Notes: generated from the sequence alone by a model not told the origin. Shown: positions 1-8,832, numbered from the stretch's first letter. The stretch is DNA of 24,276 nt from an uncultured Acetatifactor sp. (GCA_910580225.1 CAJTXE010000052.1:1-24276); one strand, 5' to 3'. Translations and numbers: made by a program.

Positions 1-34
1 TTAGGTTAGACCCCTATAGCAGAATCTAACCTAA
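1..34. repeat. Perfect 10-bp inverted repeat at the left edge
   Basis: TTAGGTTAGA at 1-10 is matched exactly by its reverse complement at 25-34, with a 14-nt loop. No T-run follows, so it is not a normal intrinsic terminator on the + strand. It lies just before the point (about 42) where the coding frame of the next gene becomes open. It may be the end of an inserted element or a recombinase site; its true nature cannot be decided here. Confidence 0.5.
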
Positions 35-149
35 CACTTAACTAACTGACATTGATTATGAAGAGCGCTGGAAGTCTTTTGACGAAACCAACAGGTCGGC
101 ATACAAAAAATATAGTAACAGCGGCGATTTTGTATCTATACATGGCAGG

Positions 150-1253
150 ATGTTCCGAAAGAATACCGGAGGACTGCAGGAGGATCTTTACCAATGCCTG
201 ACAGAAAAAGATACGTTAGAAGAGTTTCCCTGTATCACTTATGCCGAATTGCAGGGGTATTCCGGTAAGCTTGAGAAGCTGCTCTCCACAGCACCGTTGC
301 TTCGGACACTGCGCCTGCAAAAGGCAGGTGTGGAGGTACTTGACCTTGGGAAGACCTGCCTGGACAATCTGGAGCTGGATATGAGCGGAATCAGGAAACT
401 GGTACTTCCAAAAGATACCCGCTTTCTAAAGCTGTATGGGAAGATCCGGCCGGAACTGCAGATTGACGACAGCCTTTGCAGTGGGAAACTGACCCTGGAA
501 ATATCCTTGAAAAAGGCGCTGCTTAAGAGATACGGACTTCAAAAAAACCGGGTCCCAAGGCTCCGCCTGACCGACATAAAAGAGCTGGATATGAGGCAGG
601 CGGCCGAACAGTTTCCGGAAGCGGAATATTTAATACTATGCGGAGTTCCCGGCATCGTAACCCATATGCAGGAGGCAGGAAAGCTGTCCGGGCTTCGGAA
701 TCTTTACTGTAAGGATCTGTTTGGATATGATGAGAGGAATATGGAAGCATTGGAGGGGCTGCGGGAACTGCGGGAGCTGGATTTTGACAGCGTTCCCAAA
801 GGAGCGGGCCTGTACCTGAAAAAACACTGGAAAGGGAAGCTGGACAGGTTAAGTGTCACCCATTTACGGGATGAAGGATGGCTTAGGGATAACCTGGAGA
901 ACCCGCTCCGCCATTGGGATGGAAACGAGTTTATTCCTGAGGCGGCATACCGGAGCGCCAGAAAGTGTTACAAAGATACAAAGAAGCTGCTGACGGAGGC
1001 GATGGGCAGGGCGGCGGACAGAAAAGAAATCGAGGAGATTGTCCGCAGGTACACCGGGTATTTTAATAAGCTTAATGACCGCTATGAGGAGTTCATCGAG
1101 ACAGAGGAACGGGAGGATGTCTTTATGGCCATGCAGAGGCTTTACGAAGAGTGTATCCTGCAGGGAGAATACGGACAGGCGGACGAAAATGCGGCTCCGG
1201 TGACGCTTTCGGAAATTTGGAATGTCATGGATGAGGTGCGGGAGAACTGGTAA
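150..1253 (+). CDS. Leucine-rich-repeat protein, probably lacking its native start
   Basis: I do not recognise a named family. Residues about 30-230 have the spacing of leucine-rich repeats (LRTLRL, VLDLGK, LELDMSG, KLVLP, ELDFDS), a fold used for protein binding. The last ~130 residues are helical and charged, with WDGNEFIPEAAY and a final ENW. The ATG at 150 is a weak start because AGG abuts it directly. The same frame is open and strongly protein-like from 42 onward (DIDYEERWKSFDETNRSAYK), but has no ATG, GTG or TTG at its beginning, and a TAA sits at 39-41. The true N-terminus therefore seems to have been cut off at the inverted repeat, leaving a startless gene or one using 150. It heads a run of + strand genes with short gaps. 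It is likely cytoplasmic, with no signal or membrane segment. Confidence 0.7.
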   Translation: MFRKNTGGLQEDLYQCLTEKDTLEEFPCITYAELQGYSGKLEKLLSTAPLLRTLRLQKAGVEVLDLGKTCLDNLELDMSGIRKLVLPKDTRFLKLYGKIRPELQIDDSLCSGKLTLEISLKKALLKRYGLQKNRVPRLRLTDIKELDMRQAAEQFPEAEYLILCGVPGIVTHMQEAGKLSGLRNLYCKDLFGYDERNMEALEGLRELRELDFDSVPKGAGLYLKKHWKGKLDRLSVTHLRDEGWLRDNLENPLRHWDGNEFIPEAAYRSARKCYKDTKKLLTEAMGRAADRKEIEEIVRRYTGYFNKLNDRYEEFIETEEREDVFMAMQRLYEECILQGEYGQADENAAPVTLSEIWNVMDEVRENW

Positions 1254-1296
1254 TCGATGTCCGGACATGGAATGACTGGAAAGGAGGCAGATGCAT

Positions 1297-1848
1297 ATGA
1301 AGGTACGGAGATTTCGCTTTTATGCCAAACGAGAGGATTTGCAGGCTATTCTGGAAGAATTTCAGAGTAAGTTTGATGTTTATTATGTGCCCACATATTC
1401 AGATGAAGGCCCTGTCTTTTTCAAGGACGCTGCCAGCCTGCCAGACCTGGGAACTAATTTTTTCGGCTCCCATCAGGGCAATAAGCAGATTCTTGCATTT
1501 TCAGGAACAACTGCCTGCTCCTGGAAAGAATACAGATGGAGAGACCACGAGAAGGGAAGGATACGATATACTTCCCTTTGTGACGAAAATATAGAACGGA
1601 TAGATATAGACTTAAACGGCGTATACCAGGAAACGGCAATCTTCCCCACGGAGACAGCAACGATGCATTATGACAATGCAGCGGCAAAGAAGCTGTTTGA
1701 CGGAATGAAAAAAATCGTGGGAAGGCAGTCTGTCAAAACTGTGAACGGTTGTTTTATTTGTAAAGGGGCATATGAAGACAAAGAAACATACAGGTTCTGT
1801 ACAATCAACATAAAGTCGCCGGAAGAATATGACCTGAAAGTTGAATAA
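1297..1848 (+). CDS. Small hypothetical protein, possible immunity-type
   Basis: A 183-residue soluble protein with no signal peptide or membrane segment and no family I recognise. It begins MKVRRFRFYAKREDLQAIL and contains YYVPTYSDEGPVFF, a mixed alpha/beta pattern with many aromatics. The start at 1297 is chosen over an ATG at 1291 because AAGGAGG at 1281-1287 leaves 9 nt to the former and only 3 nt to the latter. It lies 43 bp after the LRR gene and 56 bp before the LRR/SUKH gene, so co-transcription is likely. Small acidic unknown proteins in such arrays are often immunity proteins, but that is inference from context only. Confidence 0.75.
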   Translation: MKVRRFRFYAKREDLQAILEEFQSKFDVYYVPTYSDEGPVFFKDAASLPDLGTNFFGSHQGNKQILAFSGTTACSWKEYRWRDHEKGRIRYTSLCDENIERIDIDLNGVYQETAIFPTETATMHYDNAAAKKLFDGMKKIVGRQSVKTVNGCFICKGAYEDKETYRFCTINIKSPEEYDLKVE

Positions 1849-1904
1849 GCAGGGAAACGGAGCCGGTTGTGGGCAGGGATTTTTAATTAGGAGGAACTTT
1901 TAAA

Positions 1905-3638
1905 ATGATGAAACAGTATGGGATCGATCCAAGACTTGTGATCTGGATTCAGAGAAACACAGGACATGACCTGCAGACATTCAGCGATCTGACGAAAATG
2001 AAAAGCCTGGACAGCAGAAAGAGAAACTTTTCGGTTGTTAAAAAAGTAGAGGACATACGTCTTCCTTCCTGGCTCATGGTAAAGGAGAATGATTTTTCTC
2101 TGATTGGGGAAATGACAAGGCTAAAGCAGCTGTCCCTCCATGATGTGGCAATCGACGACTATTCTTTTCTGGCCGGATGCAAAAGTCTAAATACCCTGGA
2201 TCTGCAGGATACCAGTTTTTCAGACTGCCGCCTGCTGGCAGAGCTTCCGGCGCTGAAGAAAGTCTTCCTGCCTCCTTACAGCCGGCTGAAACATAGGGAG
2301 GTGCTGGAACAGCTGTCCTGCCTCCAGGAGATAAAAGAAGAAAAAACAGAAGAACCAAAGGCGGCAGGGCAGCCCTGTGGGGAGGAAACTCCTTCTGAGG
2401 GCAGCCCGGCATCAGAGGAACCGCTGCATCTGGGAGATACGGCGCATTTGAGTATTGACGGCATGGGGATTGTCCTGTTTTCCCCGGAGGTTATGGGATA
2501 TGTTGTTCCGGGGAGCGACTTTTTGACAGCAGAATTCACGAATCCGAAACAGGTGGGGGAGCATATCCGAAAAGGGGATATCACAGCGTTCTGTACAGGT
2601 ACGGGAGGCGATTTTATTCTCTGGTTCCGGCCAGGCTATCCGGATTCCAACGGGGAGAAAGAGTTTCCGGTGATGATCCGGCTGGCGGTGGAGGTAAGGG
2701 GAGGTTCCCTGCAGTTTGGAGACCTGTTCTGGCTGAGTGACTGGAATCCGGATTTTCCACAGGACCAGATATTGTCTTTGCCGGACGGGTACTATCATAT
2801 CACAGTCTGCACCAGAAGGCCGGAATCGGGATACTGGGGAGACGACCAGATCATCTGCCTCTATTTCAACAGGCTGGAAGAAATGCCAAAGCTTATGTGG
2901 CAGGGGGTTCCCTACCTGTTTACGGAAGAACAGGAGGAAGAGCCGGAGGATGTAGGCGCTCAGGGGCAGAACCAGAGAGAGTATAGGGAAGAGATCCGGC
3001 AGCTGTATGGGGTGGAAGAACTGCAGGGATACACAGAAGAAGAGTTGGCTGTTGTGAAAAAATACTTTTCTCCCCTTCCTCCCGTGCTGGAAGAGTTTTG
3101 GAACAGGGCGGCGCGCACGGAGGCAATCCATAAGGTACAGGACCGGTGGATCAGGCCGGAAGATTTCGATCAATGGGACTGGTTAAAGGACAGCGATTAT
3201 CTGGTAATCCTGATTGAAAATCAGGGGTGCTGCCGGGCGGGAATCCGAAGAAAAGACCTGACCAAAGCGGACCCTCCGGTTTATGTGGCTGCGGATCAGA
3301 TAAATGACCACAGATGGACCCTGTGCGCCGGAACGCTCAGCGGATTTCTGCGAGCTGCCCTTGCTTATGAAGCGGTATTTGCCTTTGCTTTTCATGGGGA
3401 GGAGCTTATGTATTGGCTTACAGAGGAAGAACTGGAAACCGTCCGGTCCGGCCTTGAAAAACAACCCTTTGGGCTTTCTGGATGGCTGGGGATGGATATG
3501 CGTTTTTACAGTAATGCATCTGACAATATGGCTGTGGTCATGGAGTGCGGTGACCTGGAAGTGCTTTATGGAGCCGCCAGCGAGGCAGGGTATAAGAAGC
3601 TTATGGAAGTCATGGAAGGACTTGGAGAAGAGATATAA
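1905..3638 (+). CDS. Three-part protein: LRR segment, middle domain, SUKH-like C-terminal domain
   Basis: The 577-residue product has about three leucine-rich repeats at residues ~53-127 (LKQLSLHDVAIDDY, LNTLDLQDTSF). A low-complexity E/P/S linker follows at ~135-170. Next is a beta-rich middle domain at ~171-345 containing LPDGYYHITVCTRRP and WQGVPYLF. The C-terminal part, ~365-530, resembles the SMI1/KNR4 (SUKH) superfamily: LPPVLEEFW, a strand LVILIENQG, then DPPVYV at ~455 and SGFLRAAL. SUKH domains are known as immunity proteins against nuclease and other toxins of polymorphic toxin systems. The assignment rests on pattern memory, so it is moderate. Start 1905 has AGGAGG about 10 nt upstream. 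No partner toxin is visible nearby. Confidence 0.75.
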   Translation: MMKQYGIDPRLVIWIQRNTGHDLQTFSDLTKMKSLDSRKRNFSVVKKVEDIRLPSWLMVKENDFSLIGEMTRLKQLSLHDVAIDDYSFLAGCKSLNTLDLQDTSFSDCRLLAELPALKKVFLPPYSRLKHREVLEQLSCLQEIKEEKTEEPKAAGQPCGEETPSEGSPASEEPLHLGDTAHLSIDGMGIVLFSPEVMGYVVPGSDFLTAEFTNPKQVGEHIRKGDITAFCTGTGGDFILWFRPGYPDSNGEKEFPVMIRLAVEVRGGSLQFGDLFWLSDWNPDFPQDQILSLPDGYYHITVCTRRPESGYWGDDQIICLYFNRLEEMPKLMWQGVPYLFTEEQEEEPEDVGAQGQNQREYREEIRQLYGVEELQGYTEEELAVVKKYFSPLPPVLEEFWNRAARTEAIHKVQDRWIRPEDFDQWDWLKDSDYLVILIENQGCCRAGIRRKDLTKADPPVYVAADQINDHRWTLCAGTLSGFLRAALAYEAVFAFAFHGEELMYWLTEEELETVRSGLEKQPFGLSGWLGMDMRFYSNASDNMAVVMECGDLEVLYGAASEAGYKKLMEVMEGLGEEI

Positions 3639-3662
3639 AAGAGAACGGAAATCGAGCAGGGT

Positions 3663-4934
3663 ATGAAGGAAAAAAAGGGATTGGACAGCAGAGGGGAAGT
3701 ATTCGGCAGAATCAAAAGAATGGCAGTAACAGGGATTCTGTCAATGTTCCTGCTTACCGGATGCAGCCGGGAACGGATGGAGACACGGCAGGAAATTGAC
3801 CATATCTACCATGCGGCAGAAAAAACAGCGGAGGACAGGGCAGCAGCTTATATCACGGAAAAATATGGGATAGATGCTTCGCCACAGGGATACTGGGTTC
3901 AGGGGTATCATGATTTTTTTGCACCTTATGTCAATTCCAATGTGGTGGTATTTATGGAATATGAAGGCAGGAAGTTTTGCGCAGGCATTGATGTGAATGA
4001 TGAGACAATCCTTTGGGATAATTACCAGAGGGAAGAAATAGAGGCTGTCCTTCAGGAATACTTTACAGAGCTGTATCATCTGCCACAACCGTATAAAACA
4101 GATATTGAATTCCGGCTGGAAAATGCCCCAGGATATCGTGCAGCTACACCCGCAGAATGGCGGGAGAGAGGATTTGACCATGGGAATATGGCGGATTTTT
4201 ATTTCCAGGGTCAGGCGGCAGAAGAATTGCTTGCCATGATGAGCCGGGTGGAATTCCATAATTCCTGGCTGTCCATGAAACAGCCGCTTACCTCACTTTC
4301 ATTCGAGGCCGGGGACTGGCCGGTCTGTGAAGGGGGCTATGTTGCGTGGAACCTGCGGGTATATGCTTCACCGGAGGCGGAATGGGTAGACCGTTCTGTG
4401 GAATATCCGGATATCGCAGGCTTCCCATATTTCAGGGAGTGGAGGCGGGCCTGCCTTAAAGACAGTGGAACAAAGCAGGAAGAACTGTCAGAAGATTCCT
4501 GGGGATTTCATTCCATGCAAAAGGAGGGGATTATGGTTATATCAAGGCTTCCTTTTGAAATAGAAGATATCCTGTGCATCAGTGAAGGTGCAGAGGAATG
4601 GCATATTGACCGTGGAAACAGCGAAACCCAGATATATAAACTTGTGTCGGATGTGTATGAAGTGACAGAAGAAAGCCCTGACAGCAATTATGCAACGGTA
4701 ATGCATGTGCCGGAAGATTTCATGGCCCAACATGAAGGTGCCCTGTACATACTCAGCCGGAACCGGGAAACAGGGGAAGTAAAGCTCGTGAAAGACATCT
4801 CGTCAAAGGAAGAATTGGATTTGTTGCCAGAGGATGAATTTGACAGAGATTATAAGGTACATTCCAATGGAACATGCGGCATGAGCGCAGGCTTTCAGTA
4901 TGCAGTGGCGGAAAGAAAAGGGGAGGAAGAATAA
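3663..4934 (+). CDS. Putative lipoprotein of unknown function
   Basis: A 423-residue protein with a positively charged n-region, a hydrophobic stretch (AVTGILSMFLL) and a lipobox LLTGC with Cys34, so it should be lipid-anchored on the outer face of the membrane. The mature part is acidic and has no motif I can name; repeated Trp/Tyr patches such as GYWVQGYHDFFAPY suggest a beta-rich fold. The upstream ribosome site is weak (GCAGGG). An internal ATG at 3720 would leave a very short but still workable signal peptide (MAVTGILSMFLLTGC), so the exact start is uncertain. It sits 24 bp after the previous gene and its TAA lies 2 bp before the next ATG, which implies tight co-expression. Confidence 0.8.
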   Translation: MKEKKGLDSRGEVFGRIKRMAVTGILSMFLLTGCSRERMETRQEIDHIYHAAEKTAEDRAAAYITEKYGIDASPQGYWVQGYHDFFAPYVNSNVVVFMEYEGRKFCAGIDVNDETILWDNYQREEIEAVLQEYFTELYHLPQPYKTDIEFRLENAPGYRAATPAEWRERGFDHGNMADFYFQGQAAEELLAMMSRVEFHNSWLSMKQPLTSLSFEAGDWPVCEGGYVAWNLRVYASPEAEWVDRSVEYPDIAGFPYFREWRRACLKDSGTKQEELSEDSWGFHSMQKEGIMVISRLPFEIEDILCISEGAEEWHIDRGNSETQIYKLVSDVYEVTEESPDSNYATVMHVPEDFMAQHEGALYILSRNRETGEVKLVKDISSKEELDLLPEDEFDRDYKVHSNGTCGMSAGFQYAVAERKGEEE

Positions 4935-4936
4935 GG

Positions 4937-6250
4937 ATGGGATTTCAGGACGAGATGAAACAGATGTTTCTGCGCATTGCGGCAGGAGACGTAGAACCGG
5001 AGGAGTGGGAAACTTGGTGGAACAGCAACAGGCTTAAGCTGGAAGAAACCCTGACCCGGGGAGACCGGGGGCGGATTATGCCCGCTTTATGGAGTGCAAA
5101 CTATTACTGGATGACAAAGACCCAGGGTGGTGTTGCCTATTATTTCCATACCCAGGGGCGCCCGGTGAAGACGTCCGGTTATTATGCGGAAAAAGCACAG
5201 GAAGAGGAGAACCGTGACAGACAGAAAGCCATGGAAGCCTATCACAGGAAAACGGCGTCTGTCAGGCGTTCCTGGGAGGAATATCTGGAGAAACATCCGA
5301 CAGAAACCATCTCTTTTGACTGGAAGAGCCTGCTGGGAACGCCGCCCGGCCAGAAACCGGCGAAAGCGTTCAGCTATAAAAATGCAAGGACAACCGAACA
5401 GTGGAAAGAATGCGGGGAAGAACTGAAACTGCGCCTAAAAGAGAACCTGCAGACAAAGATCGCCCCTGTCACAAAGGCATACGGTATGAAAAAAGCAGGC
5501 CCCAAAACCTTTGTGCGGGAAAGGAACGGCCTGGTATCCCGGATTCAGTTTATCGGTTATTTCAGGGGAGGCGGATATGAGGCCATCATCTGCTATCTCT
5601 GTCCCATATACGCCATACAGTACGGAATCTTAGGCTTGCCGGGCCATGTCAGCCAGGGAGAAGATTTTCAAAAGATGCATAATGGATGGGGCGTGATCGA
5701 GTATGGTGGGGAAGCCGTGGATGCTGCCGCAGTGGAGAGCATCAACGGAAAATTTGATGATATCCTGACCTTCCTGGCCGACGGCATGCTGCCGGAGTGG
5801 CAGAAAATCGACAGCCTGGAGACCTACTTTGCAAAAGAGCGCCGGGATTACCTGAAAGCCACAGAGAAAGGCCCGAACGATCCGAGAACTGGCCGGCCCA
5901 TGTGGGATCTGGATGGGGAGGAAAAACCGGATCCCTGGAGAGCGGACAGCTATCTGTCTGGTGTATGGAACCTGCTGACCGGAAAGGAAGCGGAAGGATA
6001 TGCGCGCCTTGAAGAATGTGTGAGACATAATTCCGATTATATGAAAGACCATCTGAAGGAGTTCCCCAATGCCTGCAATGATCCAAGAGACCCCATAGCG
6101 GTGATGTACCGTAATGCACAGCTCTTTCTGGAAACAAAGGAGATTTCAGACGCACAAGAACGCCAGAACGCAATCCGGGAGACCTATAAGGAAGTATGCC
6201 GGTTCATGCGGTACTACCACGGTCTGGCCAAAAAGACGGAGAGATCCTGA
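4937..6250 (+). CDS. Hypothetical protein with Trp-rich N-terminal segment
   Basis: A 437-residue soluble protein. The ATG at 4937 is preferred over an in-frame ATG at 4874 because GGGAGGAAG at 4921-4929 is well placed and the longer form would overlap the lipoprotein gene by 61 bp. The N-terminal ~60 residues (QMFLRIAAGDVEPEEWETWW, then TRGD) resemble a short N-terminal module I remember from other Firmicute hypothetical proteins. A charged helical region follows, then a mixed domain (FVRERNGLVSRIQFIGYFRG). No catalytic motif is visible. It starts 2 bp after the lipoprotein stop and the two are probably translated together. Function unknown; an immunity or toxin-related role is only a contextual guess. 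Confidence 0.8.
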   Translation: MGFQDEMKQMFLRIAAGDVEPEEWETWWNSNRLKLEETLTRGDRGRIMPALWSANYYWMTKTQGGVAYYFHTQGRPVKTSGYYAEKAQEEENRDRQKAMEAYHRKTASVRRSWEEYLEKHPTETISFDWKSLLGTPPGQKPAKAFSYKNARTTEQWKECGEELKLRLKENLQTKIAPVTKAYGMKKAGPKTFVRERNGLVSRIQFIGYFRGGGYEAIICYLCPIYAIQYGILGLPGHVSQGEDFQKMHNGWGVIEYGGEAVDAAAVESINGKFDDILTFLADGMLPEWQKIDSLETYFAKERRDYLKATEKGPNDPRTGRPMWDLDGEEKPDPWRADSYLSGVWNLLTGKEAEGYARLEECVRHNSDYMKDHLKEFPNACNDPRDPIAVMYRNAQLFLETKEISDAQERQNAIRETYKEVCRFMRYYHGLAKKTERS

Positions 6251-6253
6251 TAA

Positions 6254-6938
6254 CAGGACGTTAAAAGGCTTGTATACAGTCCGAACTATCTTTTGACAAT
6301 ACTGGAGCAGGGGGAGGATACCGAAGATACCCTGGCAAAGATGGAGCAGGTCATGGCAAAATACTGTGCTCCCCGTAACTATGCGACGGAAGAATTGCAG
6401 AGCCTTGACGAAGGGAGCGAGAAACAGAACGACTGGAGGAGCCTGCTGTTTGAATTGAGCCCCACTGTCAGGACTGCGGCTTAATAAAGAACAGTACATA
6501 GAGTTTTCGGAAACGGCAAAGAGGCTTTTTGATGCCGGGAGTCTTGATTTGGACAGCAGATTTTTACGGTTCTCAGATGCCAGGGATTTTTATGAAAGAT
6601 TTTGCCGGGCTGTCTCCTGCCATGTAGTAAGCGTCTCTACAATCAGGGAGTATTATGAGATTCTGGCAGGCGAGCTCAAGAGCAGTAACAGCCATGGACG
6701 GATGAATGGGGAGGATGACCGAAGCCCATGCCTTGGAAACGATATTCTTGGCTGGGATATCAGCGGGTTCCACTCGTTTCTCTGCAATTCCTTACAAAAA
6801 GAGCTGCCGGACATAAAATTTAACCATATGGGACTGCTGGATCACGATTTCCAGGAGGTGGCACATTTTGCCGGCCAGATCAAAGGAAAGGGAGAACCGG
6901 TGGAATGGATTCCCTGCAGAATCGGAGTATCTGTATGA
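6254..6938 (+). pseudogene. Frameshifted remnant of a hypothetical, possibly immunity-type gene
   Basis: Coding-like sequence continues after the previous gene but in broken frames. Frame one, from 6254 to the TAA at 6482-6484, gives a protein-like stretch (SPNYLLTILEQGEDTEDTL) with no good start codon. Another frame is open from 6459 and gives NKEQYIEFSETAKRLFDAGS through to CRIGVSV at 6938. In between, the third frame shows PHCQDCGL, a Cys-rich link that would naturally join the two. This suggests two small indels near 6455 and 6481. The C-terminal half (GNDILGWDISGFHSFL) could also be expressed alone from a start near 6549, but no ribosome site is seen there. It is the last member of the array. 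Confidence 0.6.
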
Positions 6939-6972
6939 GCGGCAGGCTTTGAATAGAAAATCTCTTATAATT

Positions 6973-7003
6973 AACATTAGATAAACATTGATTATGGTAC
7001 AAT
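6973..7003 (+). promoter_or_regulatory. Direct repeats and -10 box before the response regulator
   Basis: AACATT occurs at 6973-6978 and again at 6984-6989, exactly 11 bp apart, which is the spacing used by OmpR/PhoB-type regulators bound in tandem. A TACAAT -10 box lies at 6998-7003, with no good -35 sequence at the usual 17 bp. A missing -35 replaced by regulator-binding repeats is typical of activator-dependent promoters. Autoregulation by the adjacent regulator is inferred. Confidence 0.45.
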
Positions 7004-7030
7004 AAAAAATCCACATAAGGAGGATTCTAA

Positions 7031-7711
7031 ATGAGGGTGTTGATTATAGAGGATGACAGGCAGCTTGCCAAGGAAATGAAAACCGGTTTGGAACGGCAGG
7101 GCTTTACTGTTGATATTGCCAATACTGGCCTTGAAGGAGAGGAAAAGGCAAGCATAACAGATTATGATGCTGTTCTCCTTGACTTAAATTTACCGGACAG
7201 GGATGGACTTGATATACTTGCGTTTCTGCGGAACAGCGGACGAAATATGCCTGTGCTGATTGTATCGGCAAGAGAAGCCGTAAAGGAAAGAGCGGCTGGA
7301 CTTGATCTGGGGGCAGATGATTATATCGTGAAGCCCTTTGATTTTATTGAGTTAACATCTCGCATCCGTGCTGTTGTCCGCAGGTTTTATGGGCGGACAA
7401 GTCCCCGGATTACGATTGGTGGTTTGTCCGTCAACCCGGCTGCACGTACAGCTGTATGGGAGAATGTGAACATTCCCCTGTCCGTAAAAGAATTTGATAT
7501 TCTTTTGTATCTTGCCGAATGTTACCCGAAAGTTGTATCCAGCGAGGAAATTATAGAGCATACGTATAACGAAGAATTTGATCTGTTTTCATCGGTGCTG
7601 CGGGTACACATTTCGAATCTCCGTAAAAAGCTGCAGGCAGCCAGCGGACAGAACCTGCTGGTGACTGTAAAAGGAAAGGGATATCATTTATGGAAAAATT
7701 CCGAAAAATAA
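7031..7711 (+). CDS. OmpR/PhoB-family response regulator
   Basis: A 226-residue two-domain regulator. The receiver domain (1-118) shows the acidic pair D8-D9, the phosphoacceptor D51 in VLLDLNLPDRDG, the switch Ser79 and K101 in VKPF. The C-terminal winged-helix domain (~125-221) ends with the characteristic SNLRKKL and KGKGYHLW. It would be phosphorylated by the kinase encoded immediately downstream and bind DNA as a dimer. Start 7031 has AAGGAGG about 7 nt upstream. Its last 22 bp overlap the kinase gene. The following permease and ATPase genes are the likely targets, as in peptide-sensing and peptide-detoxifying modules of Firmicutes. The specific stimulus cannot be read from sequence. Confidence 0.95.
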   Translation: MRVLIIEDDRQLAKEMKTGLERQGFTVDIANTGLEGEEKASITDYDAVLLDLNLPDRDGLDILAFLRNSGRNMPVLIVSAREAVKERAAGLDLGADDYIVKPFDFIELTSRIRAVVRRFYGRTSPRITIGGLSVNPAARTAVWENVNIPLSVKEFDILLYLAECYPKVVSSEEIIEHTYNEEFDLFSSVLRVHISNLRKKLQAASGQNLLVTVKGKGYHLWKNSEK

Positions 7712-8802
7712 GGTTTCAGAATTATGCTCTGTTGTATTCCATGTGCCTGATAGGGGTATTCCTCCTTATCGCGTTCGTCTTTGTCCTGAATATTAAAATT
7801 GATATACCAGAACAGATACAGGGATATTATGTATCTGTTGACGGAGCAGTGCTTACAGAGAACGGCTTAATGATTTCGTTGGATGAATTAGAAAAAAGCG
7901 TTGTCACAGAACAGGAAATCCATTCTCTTTTTATTCCCTATTATGTGGCAATCGTCACCCGCACGACCCTGGCTGCATTTGCCATCTCATTGGTATTGTC
8001 TTTTGTGTTCGCACATATTTTAACCAGCAGAATCATAAGGCCGATTGAGGAAACGGCATATAATCTGAAAAACAGGAATGTGAAAGCAGATACTTTGCAT
8101 GCCGCTTTTCCAAAAGAATTATCCGAGATTGCGGCCGCTTTTTTGGATGTGAATGAGGAAATATCCTGTCTGCGCGCAGATTTTGAAAACTTTAGTTCCT
8201 TCATTTCCCATGAACAAAAAAACTCTCTTGCGCTGTTGCGCGCTGTAATACAAAATGAATGCTCTTCTGTTGTGGCAGAACGGACAACGGTGCAGATTGA
8301 CCATATGGTAAAGAACCTTGACGATATTTTGAGCTTATCTGCAAATGAGAGCGTACTTGAAAAAGTGGATCTGTCCCTTGTCTGTGGGATGGCAGTGGAT
8401 GAATACAAAAAAGTGTATCCTGATATTTCTTTTGATTTTGACGAGGATGCGGCTTTGTATATTGCAGGGCAGGAACTGCTGGTATACAGAGCAGTCTCAA
8501 ATCTGATTGATAATGCTGTCAAGTATGGACAGGACAAGCCTGTTGTGGTGTATGTGGGCATACAGAGAGACTGCCCTTATGTATCCGTTGAAGACTTTGG
8601 GATCGGTATCCATATGGAGCAGCAGGAAAAAATTTTTGAAAACCGTTTCAGAATTGGGAACAGGAAGAAGGATGGCTACGGGATAGGGCTCAGTCTGGTC
8701 CGCCATGTGGCGGAATTGTGCGGTGGATTTGTCTGGGTAGACAGCAGGGAAAACTGCGGGTCCAAATTTAAAATTGTTTTTCCGGCCTTTACGCTGGATT
8801 AA
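7690..8802 (+). CDS. Membrane sensor histidine kinase
   Basis: A 370-residue kinase with transmembrane segments at ~13-33 and ~86-108 enclosing a short ~50-residue outer loop. A HAMP-like linker (109-160) follows, then the H-box around His174 (FISHEQKNSLALL), an N-box at 271-275 (NLIDN), a G1 box at 302-306 (DFGIG) and a G2 box GYGIGL at 329-334. The H-box is atypical: the usual E-L/I-R/K-T-P-L is E-Q-K-N-S-L, without the proline. The gene overlaps the regulator by 22 bp, so the pair is translationally coupled. The small extracellular loop suggests that it senses an event at the membrane or its partner transporter rather than a large ligand, which is inference. Confidence 0.93.
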   Translation: MEKFRKIRFQNYALLYSMCLIGVFLLIAFVFVLNIKIDIPEQIQGYYVSVDGAVLTENGLMISLDELEKSVVTEQEIHSLFIPYYVAIVTRTTLAAFAISLVLSFVFAHILTSRIIRPIEETAYNLKNRNVKADTLHAAFPKELSEIAAAFLDVNEEISCLRADFENFSSFISHEQKNSLALLRAVIQNECSSVVAERTTVQIDHMVKNLDDILSLSANESVLEKVDLSLVCGMAVDEYKKVYPDISFDFDEDAALYIAGQELLVYRAVSNLIDNAVKYGQDKPVVVYVGIQRDCPYVSVEDFGIGIHMEQQEKIFENRFRIGNRKKDGYGIGLSLVRHVAELCGGFVWVDSRENCGSKFKIVFPAFTLD

Positions 8803-8832
8803 CATTGCCTCTGATAGACTATAATTTGAAAG

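Noticed and set aside
2412..3173. 253-codon reverse frame under the LRR/SUKH gene
   Set aside because: It is antisense to a well supported gene and shows no recognisable domain.
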